DNA of 64,000 nt from Helianthus annuus (Eukaryota > Streptophyta > Magnoliopsida > Asterales > Asteraceae), in NCBI RefSeq assembly GCF_002127325.2, contig NC_035434.2, positions 83,520,787-83,584,786 on the forward strand, given 5' to 3'. The translations under genes were made by a program, and so were the position numbers. The notes under the pieces were generated by a model. It was not told the origin of the DNA, searched no databases, and saw only the letters and a program-made list of their open reading frames with translations. Positions 10,298-20,235 of this stretch are shown piece after piece (the stretch's first letter is position 1; each line of letters begins with the position of its first letter).

Positions 10298-12525
10298 AGC
10301 TGTCACACCCTGGCTTTGCGGAAGCGTGGTTAATTTGGTGTGACTTCTTAATACCATAGCTTAATCATAACAAAGCTATATGAATTAAAAATATGCAAGA
10401 TCATCCATAAAAATACCATAACATTGTCTTAACGGGATAACACCCTAACAACCATAAACTTGTTCACCAAACATTACAAATACCAAACATAACATAAGCA
10501 TGATTCAAGGTCTGTGACTTGTCCAGGAAAGAGTCACATTCCCCGAACCCTGGATGACCTCGGTGACTAATGCAGCGGAAAATATGCCATACCGCGCCAG
10601 ATCTTTAATTCCCTGAAATACATGTAAGTTGAAAAATCAACAATAATGTTGAGCGAGTTCATGCGAAAGTGAGTAAATAACCCATTGTATTTATCAAAAA
10701 CCCTGGTATGTAGCAAATAAGGAAAAAGAGATCACCAATGGTTTGCAAGGCCATTGATATGTGTGAAGTGCAAGTAGGAAGACTCAAACCTAGCGGATTT
10801 ATGCGTCGGGCACTAAGTCACCCCGAGGTCCGTTATGCTGGACCTGGGGCTGGGCTCGCTACACCCAGATAGATCTACCGCCCCTGTCCCTCGGTCCTAC
10901 TATGAGGATTAATGGCCTCAAGTTTCCGCCTACCCACTCACATGATCTTAAGTAACAAACCTCCTTACGCTAACCATACCATGTATAAAGTATTCATAAA
11001 CAATGTAACATGTATTTCACCCCCGCAGTTTAGAAAACTGAAAACAGTTAAGAGAAAAGGGGGACATGAACTCACAGTCAGTGCGTCGCTATACCAAGTA
11101 CTCCGAATGTCAGGCTGCTGTGCAACGACCTACATGTGCTAATTCTATTAGACGGATGGCCGTGCCTTAGCTTTTAAGTTTTTGGGAAATAGTTAAACAA
11201 CTATTTCGTGTTTATATTTTGCATGTACTTGGTAGTTAATCTGCTTCCCAAGGATGGGGGATTTAATACATGTGTATTCGTATTATATCATTAAGTCCCA
11301 CTTAATACATTTTTTTACTTCTACTTCCAAAATATAAATATTTTTCTCAAAAATATTATATTTTCACTTCACATAATATTTCCAAAATAATGCGTCGACA
11401 AGATACGCGTTCATGAATATTTCGGAAATGCGTAAGTTACGTTTTAACGATTAAGTGGTAATAATAATTACCGGTGTAACTTATATGTTTGTCGTGAAAG
11501 CGTTTGTATTATTTTGGAGCTGTTATCGTTCGAAATATTATTTTTACTCTAAAAATAATATTTATATATAATCATAAACAGTGTTGTGAAAAATATATTT
11601 ACCAAATATATATTTATCACGTTTAGTTTTGTGAAAATCCCACCTCCGAATATTTGTAAATAAAGTCGTGGCGAATTACATTTTGAAAACATATCAAAAA
11701 TAATTCTAACACTTGTAAATAATCCTAAGTGTTATATTTTTAGAAAAAATTTCGCCAGAGTTTCCCCTGTAACTGGAGGTGGTCACGCTTTCAAGCGTAT
11801 CATTTTCTTTTACAAAAATCACTTCAACGTTTCTTTAAATCAACAAATCAATTTCCAACACATCAAACTAGTCGACAAGTATGTAAAATCGCATAATCAC
11901 ATGAACTTGTAGTTTTTCCGAAAACTATAGTGTAGATCCCGTTATATTTTGTGAATCAATTTCCAACACATCAACCTCGTTTTAGAATAAATCTATCTTT
12001 ACAACTTCCCGTCATCTTTCTCAAAGATGGTTATTTTGTCGAAACTTTTCATTTCACAAGTGTTTATACACTTGTGGTTTGCAAAAATCATATTTGTTAG
12101 TGTGTCATCCGACTTTTATAAAACATGATTTTCTCGACACTTGGTTCTACGAAAATACCACTTGTACATTCGTAGATCTGCTAGTTTTAAACACTATTTT
12201 ACAAGCAAAAATACTTTTACACAAGTTCATGTTTCTTGTGTGGTAGAGTTTCACCTTTTAACCCTTGTACCGATAGAAACAAACTTATGTCAAGATCTAT
12301 GATCTTAACAAAGTCGGGTTAAACGATGATCCGAGCTACCACAACGTAGATCGGGCCTCAATAATTACCATATTTAAACACTACAACTTTTACACAACTT
12401 ATGATCTTTTAACCAACAAGATTCATGTTTTAGTAAACTTTAAAGGTTCAAAAGATAAGTTTCCGACTTTTAACCGTTACAAATCTTATTAACCACTTTA
12501 GATATGTTCGAGAATGAGTTTTAAG

Positions 12526-12540
12526 CATTATACCTCTAGC
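12526..12540 (-). promoter_or_regulatory. Splice-donor-like site in GYP-1 5' LTR
   Basis: The minus strand reads GCTAGAG|GTATAATGC, about 250 nt downstream of the TATA box. Homologous LTR positions in GYP-2 and GYP-3 read GTAAGC and GTAAGT after a similar GCTAG-rich segment. This is the weakest of the three matches to the donor consensus. Confidence 0.42.
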
Positions 12541-12787
12541 TCGGGGCTAGGGAAGAATCTAGGCGAAAATGTGGTGGATAAAAGCAAGGTAACGAGGTCC
12601 TTCCGCTTCCGTTTGCTCCAAGACTCCCAATACGTGACCCTTGAAGCTTGTGTATGCTTGGAATGGATGAACAAGAATCGAAGATGGTGGTGGCTAGTGT
12701 GGGTGTGTTCGGCCGAAGCTTATGTAGATGGGGAAAGAGAGAGTTTTTGGTGAGTTGTGTAGTGTAAGAACTCTTGAGTTTAGTGTT

Positions 12788-12797
12788 GTATTTATAG
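12788..12797 (-). promoter_or_regulatory. TATA box of GYP-1 5' LTR
   Basis: CTATAAATAC on the minus strand is preceded by U3 and followed by a CT-rich leader-like sequence, as in plant LTR promoters. Transcription would start roughly 30 nt downstream (inference). Confidence 0.65.
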
Positions 12798-13674
12798 ACA
12801 AAATCAAGTGCTTAATCCAAAGGTTAATGTGTCTTCTTGATTCTAGACACAATCCAATAAAATAATCAAACTTGTACTTCACTAGGTCACAATGTGACCG
12901 ATCGGCCAAGGGGGGGGGGGGTCATTCGGTTTGATTTCAATCATATAATTAGTGTCTAGTTACTTTAAACCAAGTTAGATTAGGGGTTAACTCGGTTAGT
13001 GGTGTGATGCGTTCTAAAGTGGGTGTTAGGGTAATCAGGGACCCTAACTGGCTCAGAAAAAGATCAATAATATTTTTGGCAATATTTTCATGTTCCGGGT
13101 TTAGTCTGGTTGTTCGGTTGGATGGTAATCCGTTAAAGTGCTTAAGTAAGCTTTTAAGCGTCGTTAATAATATTTTTAGTGACACAATTTATTTCCAATA
13201 GTGTCAGGAATACTTTCCCCATGTTTTGGCACTTTATCAGTTAGCCAGAAGCTAGTATGTTAATAAAAGTGCTGTGTTTTGTGCTTAGAGTACGTTTTAG
13301 GCACATCCAATCATTATATCTTATTCCTAGAGACGCAATTCTACAACCCTTGTATCCCTACACTCACTATGGGTGTAGTAAAATATTTCTGGCTCATACA
13401 GGCCTTTAGAGGCAGTGTCTGCCTGATGCTGGCTTTATCAGCATGTTCAATAGGTTATCCGTTCTAATGCTACTGTGCTTTAGTGCATCATGTTTGTCAC
13501 TAAGGTTCAACTTGTAAATAATGTAGTGACGGAAATCAAAGTATGATGCAGGAATATACAAGTACTAGAAATCAAGTAGCAGTTCATTGGCAATTTCAGT
13601 TAAGCACAGTAATTAAGCAGCAATTATTTATTAATTAAATCGTACGGATACCTGGTTTAGTGAGGGTTGTCACA

Positions 13675-14865
13675 AAAACCAAGTTCAATTGCTTGAACTC
13701 ATCCATTTCGTATATTCAGTTTAAGACGTCATATGATGTATTGAGGGCATCATATTCAAATATTTTTCAAAGATTCTTTCATTTCGAGTCGTGGTAGACT
13801 TGGTTGATCTACGACTCCACTAAATCGTTTGATTGATTTCGATACCTTGCGGTGATACTTACACAGAATTGAAGCTTGCGCTAATTACAGTTACACACCC
13901 TATATATATATATATACGGATTTAGTTGTCTATTGACTTTCTCTAGATCCGTTCCGTTCAACACGATTAAAACGATCTCAACACAGTTGAGTGTCAAAAC
14001 AATGGTACATAGATTCATTTCATATCCCAATGTACCTCCGAACAATTCTTTCGTAATAAATTGAACACCCTGCAGTACTATTTGTTTTCCCACCTTTAAC
14101 CAAAAAACAGTGGCTCATTGATGTTCCATATTCGACTGAAAACACTTTGACATTGTGTAAATCAAACCTTCATGCTTGTTCGGTACATAATCACTTGATT
14201 TCCAACACGGTGAATTGTTCAGTCACCACTATACTTGAATTATGTCATTACGACACCTCGTGATGTCATTACAAACTTGTAGCTTGTGCTAATCATGGTC
14301 AACAGTTTCACGCAAAACTGCATATACTTTCTTTTGACTTGTCATTTAAACATTTCGGATGCAACTACGAATCATGACAATAATACACCAGATTCGCTTG
14401 TATTTCATTCGGTATACCTTCGAAATTGAAGAATGTCAACACACTAAACCTTACCATTCATTTCTTCGGAAGTTGACAGATCCTTTTTCACGTTACTATC
14501 ACATTTGAGTTATTGATTTTGAATCCATATAGCGGATGCTATGGTTTGTGAAAACTCGTTTGCATATCGTGATCGATCGTTTGAGAATCGTATTAGTCAA
14601 GACTCCTCTTTTATGAAACCCCCTGCTAGCTGGATTACACTAGACCATACGTCCACTACGCCTTATACCTTTGACATCAAAGGCCAAAAGTACATACCTT
14701 TTAACCACAGGATTCGGGTTGTCATATATTCTTGGACACACCTGATGTGAGAAGGGTTTGATTCGGTTTAGTGATTATTTACCTTGATATTATTCATATA
14801 CACACGCGTGTGACGTATCCATAAGGAGTTAAGGTAGTACAAATTTCGAGGTTGAAATTTTCTTA
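13675..14865. other. Unrecognised stretch, probably GYP-3 internal 3' region
   Basis: No supported gene. The longest open stretch (14541-14750, 69 residues) has no recognisable motif. It contains a short TA run near 13903-13914. Because it ends in a polypurine tract abutting a plus-strand LTR, it is likely the 3' internal part of a plus-strand element, possibly non-autonomous, but I find no pol homology. Confidence 0.4.
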
Positions 14866-14877
14866 ACAGGGGGAGAA
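14866..14877 (+). other. GYP-3 polypurine tract
   Basis: ACAGGGGGAGAA lies directly before TGTGACAACTG, the same PPT/LTR junction as in GYP-1 and GYP-2 on the opposite strand. Confidence 0.8.
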
Positions 14878-17087
14878 TGTGACAACTGTCAAATTTGCAT
14901 GCATCCGTACGTATAATTAATATTGATTTATGCTTAATGACTGTGCTTAATTACAACTGTATATTTTATTGCTTACTGATTTCTGTTACATACATACACA
15001 TGCATCACATTCATACTGTCACTCCATTTATTATATACAAACATCAGTGACAAACTTGATGCACAAAGCACAGTTAGCACAGTGAGCGGATAACCCAGAA
15101 AACATGCTAACAATGCCAGCACATAGACATACAGTATTTTGAGGCCCAGTATGAGTCAGAAAATAAAGTATCACACTAGGGTAGTGTGTAGGGAAGTGAG
15201 GATCATAAAACTGCGTCACTAGGTGATAGTTATAGTGCCGGGAAGTGCCAAAACATACTTTAAGTGCAGAATTCTGCACTAAATAACCAAAATTCAGCAT
15301 TTAACAATGCTAGTAAAGTGCAAAAACTTGGTAAAATAGTCCTAGATACTTTCCAAAGTGTTGGAAATTTATTGTGTCACTAAAAGTAACATAAAAGACA
15401 CTTTAAAGGTTAATTTAGCACTGTAACGGACAACACCAAACCGAACAACCAGACTTTACCCGGAACATAAAAATATTGCCAAACACATTGTTTTTATTTT
15501 TCTGAGCTAATTAGGATCCCCGAACACCCTAACACACCTTATAAATAACAATACACCTTAACTCACTAACTTAACCTTTGAAATCTAACTAGATTAGTTA
15601 CTTTATCATTACAACCCAACCCCATACCCCCCCCCCTTTGACGGTTACATGGTGGTGGGATACCTCCACCATTCTTTTGATTATTTTATTTAGATTGTTG
15701 GTGGATATTAGATCATAATACACCTTGGTTAAAGAGGAGACATGGTTATTAAATAAGCACAAGAGTATCACACTTCTCATTCACAAACTCAAACATCAAC
15801 AAGCTTTCTCTCCTCCTTCTTCCTTGGGTTCGGCCGCCACCCTATCACCACCATACCATCACCTTCAAGTCTTGTTCATACAATCCACACATATACAAAG
15901 GTGCAAGAGACCCTACAACTACGCTTGGTGTGTTCGGAAGCTCAAGGACCGCTCTCGTTTTCTTTTATCCAACACTTTTATGCTTTGAAACTCTCCTAGC
16001 CTTGTGCTAGTAGTAAGTGCCTTAGATCTTCACCTTGTTCTTATTTTGGTGGTTAATAGTTGAAAGAATGATAAATATTAAGAAACTCCAAAGAACATAA
16101 TCAAAGTCTATGAACATAAACTAACTAATGATGAAGTAGTGTTAGATTCAGGTTGAAATCATGTTGTTCTTGTGTTGTTATGATTATTGAATGTTGTTTG
16201 TTAGTAAAAGTAAAATGGTTCATCACCTAGACTTGCTAGATCATGTTTAAAGACACGAACTAGCAAGATGTGAAGGTTAAAGATATGAAGGATGATGAAA
16301 CCATCCATACATAAGCTTTGGACTTGAATAAATGAAAGTTTTCTTGAAAAATAAAGTTATAAACTTGTAGATCTAAAGATCAACGAGCGGTTTTTCGAAA
16401 GAACCAAGTGAAAGGGACAAGCTTTGTTAAAACTTGGATATTACATGAAATAAACACATTGTTAGTGGGTAAGCAAGTGTAGGAACACTTGAGTAGAAAG
16501 AAAATTTAACAAAGAAATATTTTTAGAAATATGACTAGAAGTTGTGAAAATACAAACTCTTTAAAAATAATGTTTTTAAGAAACTAATCACATTTTTAAA
16601 GGTAACAAGACTTACTAATTGTGCTAGTAAGTTACTATATATTTTTACAAACTTTCAAGTTCATAAGTTTATAGTTCATGTTTATTTTGTCAAGTTTGGT
16701 GATTAAAAATTTGTATATTGTTGATTGTTAATTTTTTGAGTGATTTTACAAAAGAAAATGATATGCTAAAAAGCATGGACACCTCCATTTACAAAGGAAA
16801 CTCTAGCGATTTTTATCTTGGTTTTCAAAATAAACTTTGCCATGATTTTTATTACAAAAATACTAAGTACCGGAGGTAGATTTTTGTAAATAAAATTTGT
16901 TAAATATATATTTAGAATATATATAGTTTATACTAAAACTCTTGTGTGATTGGTTGTTTATTATGTGATCTGGATACATTATTTTAGGGTAAAATAATAT
17001 AACTTACAAAATACCATGGAAATTACAACTCTATAATAATACCAAAAATTACAAGGAATAAAATATTTAAGTTACGCACGTAATATT
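14878..17087 (+). repeat. GYP-3 LTR, truncated
   Basis: The first 250 bp resemble the GYP-1 LTR start (shared CCGTACG, TGCTTAATnACTGTGCTTAA, GACAAACnTGATGCAC, GGATAACC). Later blocks also match, including the poly(C) run at 15627-15636, the TTCGGCC segment near 15830, and AAGCATGGACACCTCC at 16770-16785. Homology stops near 17087, where about 1.1 kb of LTR end and the primer site are missing and leader repeats begin. A possible TATA box (TTATTAAATAAG) lies near 15746, and a donor-like site is at 16013. Confidence 0.78.
16008..16020 (+). promoter_or_regulatory. Splice-donor-like site in GYP-3 LTR
   Basis: GCTAGTA|GTAAGTGCC has a full GTAAGT and follows a GCTAG-rich segment, about 250 nt after a TATA-like box. 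It is homologous in position to donor-like sites in the GYP-1 and GYP-2 LTRs. Confidence 0.5.
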
Positions 17088-17088
17088 A

Positions 17089-17486
17089 GAGGCCAGGGAG
17101 TTGGTCTTAGAGACCAGGGAATTAATCTTAGAGACAGTGAGTTGGTCTTAGAGACCAGGGAATTAGTCTTAGAGACTGGGAGTTGGTCTTAGAGGCCAGG
17201 GAGTTAGTCTTAGAGACTGGGAGTTGGTCTTAGAGGCCAGGGAGTTAGTCTTAGGGACTAGGGGGTTCAGTCTTAGAGATTGGGGAGGTTTAGTCTGAGA
17301 GACGGGATGTGTTAGTCTTAGAGACTGGGGAGATTTAGTCTGAGAGACGGGATGTGTTAGTCTTAGAGACTGGGGAGGTTTGGTCTGAGAGACGGGATGT
17401 GTTAGTCTGAGAGACTGGGTGGTTTAGTCTGAGAGACTGGGTGGTTTAGTCTGAGAGACTGGGAGATTTGTCTGAGAGACTAGGAA
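17089..17486 (+). repeat. Stem-loop array in GYP-3 leader
   Basis: About 18-20 units of roughly 20 bp, nearly all built as a 5-bp inverted repeat around a 3-nt loop: AGTCT-TAG-AGACT, GGTCT-TAG-AGACC, AGTCT-GAG-AGACT. Both arms change together in the A/T and G/C versions, and other units have wobble pairs (GGTCT/AGGCC). The array sits between the truncated LTR and the decayed accessory ORF, as in GYP-1. Confidence 0.85.
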
Positions 17487-17599
17487 GGATAATGTGAATA
17501 CATGACTACATGATAAATTATTCTTATTTGCATACACTGATTCTAATGATTATTATGGATATACGTACTATGACTACTATATATCGACACACACGTCAC

Positions 17600-17614
17600 C
17601 TTCCTCAGGGAATG
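17600..17614 (+). promoter_or_regulatory. Splice-acceptor-like site before aORF (GYP-3)
   Basis: CACCTTCCTCAG|GGA is followed at once by ATG at 17612. It has a good pyrimidine run and CAG, and lies 3 nt from the start codon. Confidence 0.5.
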
Positions 17615-18990
17615 GATTGTCAGATAATGATGACCCTACGGCCACCACCACAGATGATGAGACTACACTTGCGCCGGAGATATATACGAAAGACACTGAG
17701 AGTGACCCTGATAGGCTAACCAAGGACGAGGACAATTTCCAACCGTCCGTGCTGTCAGAAGTTGGTGATGAATTACCCTTGCTGATGGTTTCCTTAACGC
17801 GAGTCTTCCTGTCATTCTTGATTCGCTCCACGACCGCCTTACCAGTTGGACACTTTGGTGGAGAGCACCTCTTGACTCCAATCCTCGACAATGCGCCTCC
17901 TATGGACATTCCTTCTGAAGATTGACTACTCAACGAATAATTGATAATGACATTGGCATGTTATTGAAGGCCCTTCTGATAACACCTATGATGATGGAAA
18001 GTTTGACGAGCACGTTGTTACTAAGTTCACTTTTTGAGACCCCTGTTAACAAGCTATCCTCTGATTCTAGCATACAGTCAATTTCAGACTCCTTTGAGTT
18101 TGTGACATCTGCAGCCTTACAGACGGCCGGACTACAGCTTTCTGCTACTGACATAGGCGACGATATCGCTATGACTATTGCACCAACACCTGCTCAAGAC
18201 GCCACACCTTTACACAACCCAGAGCCTGCTCCTGAGCCAGCTCCTATTCCTTTTGAGGTCAGCCTGATGTTGTACCTGCTGATCTTGCACCCTTACTTGA
18301 TCATGACCCTGTTTCATTTTGGCTTACCGGACATTGCACCCCTTATACCCGACACAGTACATGCACCTAGTGATTCTCCTTTCGTTGAGACATTTACTGC
18401 TGCACCTTCAACCGCTAATGATGCTCTTGTGAAGACTGACGTCCAATGCGCCAACATGCCTATCGCTTTCTTTCAAGACATACCCACACACCGGGAAGGT
18501 ACTCCAGGTCAGCACCCGCGTAATGGCCCCTTTTGCTACAACATCATTCTCTACGACCTCACAGGCCGCACCGTCTGATGCATTCATCTCTACATCGCTG
18601 GACGAACCGTTTCAACGGTTCCTATTATACACTATACTAATCTTAGACCCTTACCATCCCTCACATTATGGAGGCTACACACGGAATGGATGCTCCTGTA
18701 ACATCAGCTACAGTTTGAGAATATAAGCCGCAGAGTTTTTGGAGCTTGAGCTGACAACACATCCTCCACCCTGTCTATTTCCAGTATACTTTCATCAAGA
18801 TTCCTTTGCGCTCTCACCTGCTGCTATTACATCTTTCCTAGGTTTTGATGCTCGTTTCTCTACTGCCGAGCAGCAGATCAGTTACTTACATCGACGTACA
18901 TACGAGCTCGAGGAGGAATTCAAGCATGTTAACAGTACATACGAGCTCGAGGAGGAATTCAAGCAGGTTTTGATGCTCGTTTCCCAGGTG
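17612..18990 (+). pseudogene. GYP-3 accessory ORF, decayed copy
   Basis: This third copy of the accessory ORF is broken by several frameshifts. An acidic N-terminal part (17617-17925) contains EDNFQPSVLSE, matching DDFQPFAL. A middle part (17922-18578) contains TSAALQTAGLQ, like SSALQAIGLQ in GYP-2, with PEPAPEPAP. A third piece (to 18726) contains DPYHPSHY. The C-terminal coiled coil (near 18845-18975) reads DARFSTAEQQ followed by RRTYELEEEFK. The ATG beside the acceptor is in a different frame from the acidic part. The order of motifs is the same as in GYP-1 and GYP-2, which supports a real protein family. Confidence 0.7.
18896..18973 (+). repeat. 39-bp in-frame tandem duplication
   Basis: The segment starting GTACATACGAGCTCGAGG at 18896 recurs at 18935. 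The 39 bp equal 13 codons and duplicate TYELEEEFK, lengthening the coiled coil. Separately, GGTTTTGATGCTCGTTTC occurs at 18841 and again at 18966. Confidence 0.85.
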
Positions 18991-19084
18991 CTCGCGGCCC
19001 GCGTAGAACTTAGAGCAGTCTGTCGCGGCCCGCGACAGAATTATATTTCTTGTTTTTATTTTATTTTTAATTATATATGGTATT

Positions 19085-19768
19085 TTGGGCTCGGTTTTCA
19101 TATATGGGGCGTATTTTAAGACGTATAGGGGTACTTTAAATATTTTAAGGGTGTTAGAATGTATTTTGGAGAGTTATTATAAATACCCCTGGATAAAGTG
19201 TTCAAAACACTGTTCATTTTGCACAAAGCTTAACTCCTGTTCCAAGTGTGCAATATGTTCAAACAACTGTTCCTCATGTCCAACTTGTTCAAGTGTCTGT
19301 CCAAACACTTTAAGACACTCCAGTCCCTACACACACGAGGTAAACAACAAAGTCTCTTCACACAAGGATTTGTTTACTAGAGTACTTACTAGAAAACTTT
19401 ACAAATGAAAGTGTTGCTCTCATGGTAAATCTGAGAGTGATTATGCGAACTTCTTTCATATGGCATTTGAAAAAGAAATGACTGAAAAGAAAGATGTAAA
19501 GAGGTTTGTTGAGAAAGCATTTGACCAGGTACAAAACATTGTTTGTGAAAAGATCAATGCAGAAGGTGTGATATATTATGATCCTTGGAGTTCCATTGAA
19601 TGTGATTGTGATTGTGCTTTAATGGCTACCAAAAATGGAGCCTCTACATGCCTTGATAGCCTATGCTATGTAGACAGTGGAGGATCCAGACACATGACTG
19701 GATGCAAAGCTCTACTGACAAACTTCTTTGACATGGAGGATGGGATATATCCTTTCGAAATGACTTAA
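19085..19768 (+). pseudogene. COP-C: Ty1/copia gag-protease remnant
   Basis: An open frame (19085-19408) with a Cys-rich segment (CSKC, CAIC, CSSCPTC) continues in the same frame after a TGA at 19406-19408. It then reads KCCSHGKSESDYANFFHMAF and ends near YVDSGGSRHMTGCKALL. The last motif is the copia aspartic protease region and matches COP-A at 50815-50900 (YVDSGGSRYMTGCRALL). Nothing of integrase or RT follows, so this is a truncated fragment related to the COP-A lineage. Confidence 0.75.
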
Positions 19769-19769
19769 A

Positions 19770-20147
19770 AGGTAAAGTCTTTATATTAAATTACGTTTTA
19801 AGATAGTAAAATAACGTTTTAGTGAATTCTCACTAAAATACATTTATTGGAAACTATGTTTTATACGAAAACATATATTAATTCTTTTTAAAGACGTGTT
19901 CTTTACCCCGAAAATAGTTAATAAAACAGTAAAAGTGGGGTTTTGTGACACTCACCTTTGGGTGCGTTTTTTAATTATCGCAATCCCTTGGATCAAATCC
20001 ACATATCCTAATTTAGATAGAAATAATCTATTAACTAATTGTTCTAAAAACAATCAAGTTTTTCAGTCACATAGGATTTTCACATATTTTGAAGATTTTA
20101 AAGAAAAGTCTTTATATTAAATTATCTTGGCATTTATGTATATAGTT

Positions 20148-20235
<88 letters not shown>

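Larger units (their letters stand above)
1..13674 (-). mobile_element. GYP-1: Ty3/gypsy chromovirus (Tekay-like), 3' LTR cut by window edge
   Basis: A minus-strand LTR retrotransposon, read from right to left: 5' LTR, tRNA-iMet primer site, stem-loop repeats, accessory ORF, gag, protease, RT, RNase H, integrase with C-terminal chromodomain, polypurine tract, 3' LTR. Domain order (integrase after RNase H) and the chromodomain place it in Ty3/gypsy chromoviruses; the long LTRs suggest the Tekay/Del clade (inference). About 20 substitutions separate the LTRs over roughly 2.97 kb by eye, so the insertion is young. Lesions are few: one in-frame stop before RT, a lost zinc ligand and a lost integrase aspartate. 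The base pairs after the 5' LTR (aaaac) would be one target duplication; the other lies outside the window. It inserted into or beside the plus-strand relative GYP-3. Confidence 0.93.
10301..13674 (-). repeat. GYP-1 5' LTR
   Basis: The LTR is 3374 bp and bounded by TG...CA (plus: TGTCACACCC to GGTTGTCACA). In element orientation, U3 starts at 13674 and a poly(C) run lies at 12921-12910. The TATA-like box is at 12797-12788. An exon-like CT-rich leader with TTCGGCC follows, then a GTATAA donor-like site at 12533, and a long AT-rich remainder. R plus U5 would therefore be about 2.4 kb, unusually long. Confidence 0.95.

Noticed and set aside
16700..17000. Primer binding site for GYP-3
   Set aside because: No TGGTATCAGAGC or close match occurs between the LTR remnant and the leader array; it appears deleted.
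17089..17486. CRISPR-like array
   Set aside because: Repeats are about 20 bp without unique spacers, in a eukaryotic retroelement leader; no cas genes.
19085..19408. Metallothionein or secreted Cys-rich peptide gene
   Set aside because: The frame continues into a copia protease region and has no signal peptide; best read as element remnant.
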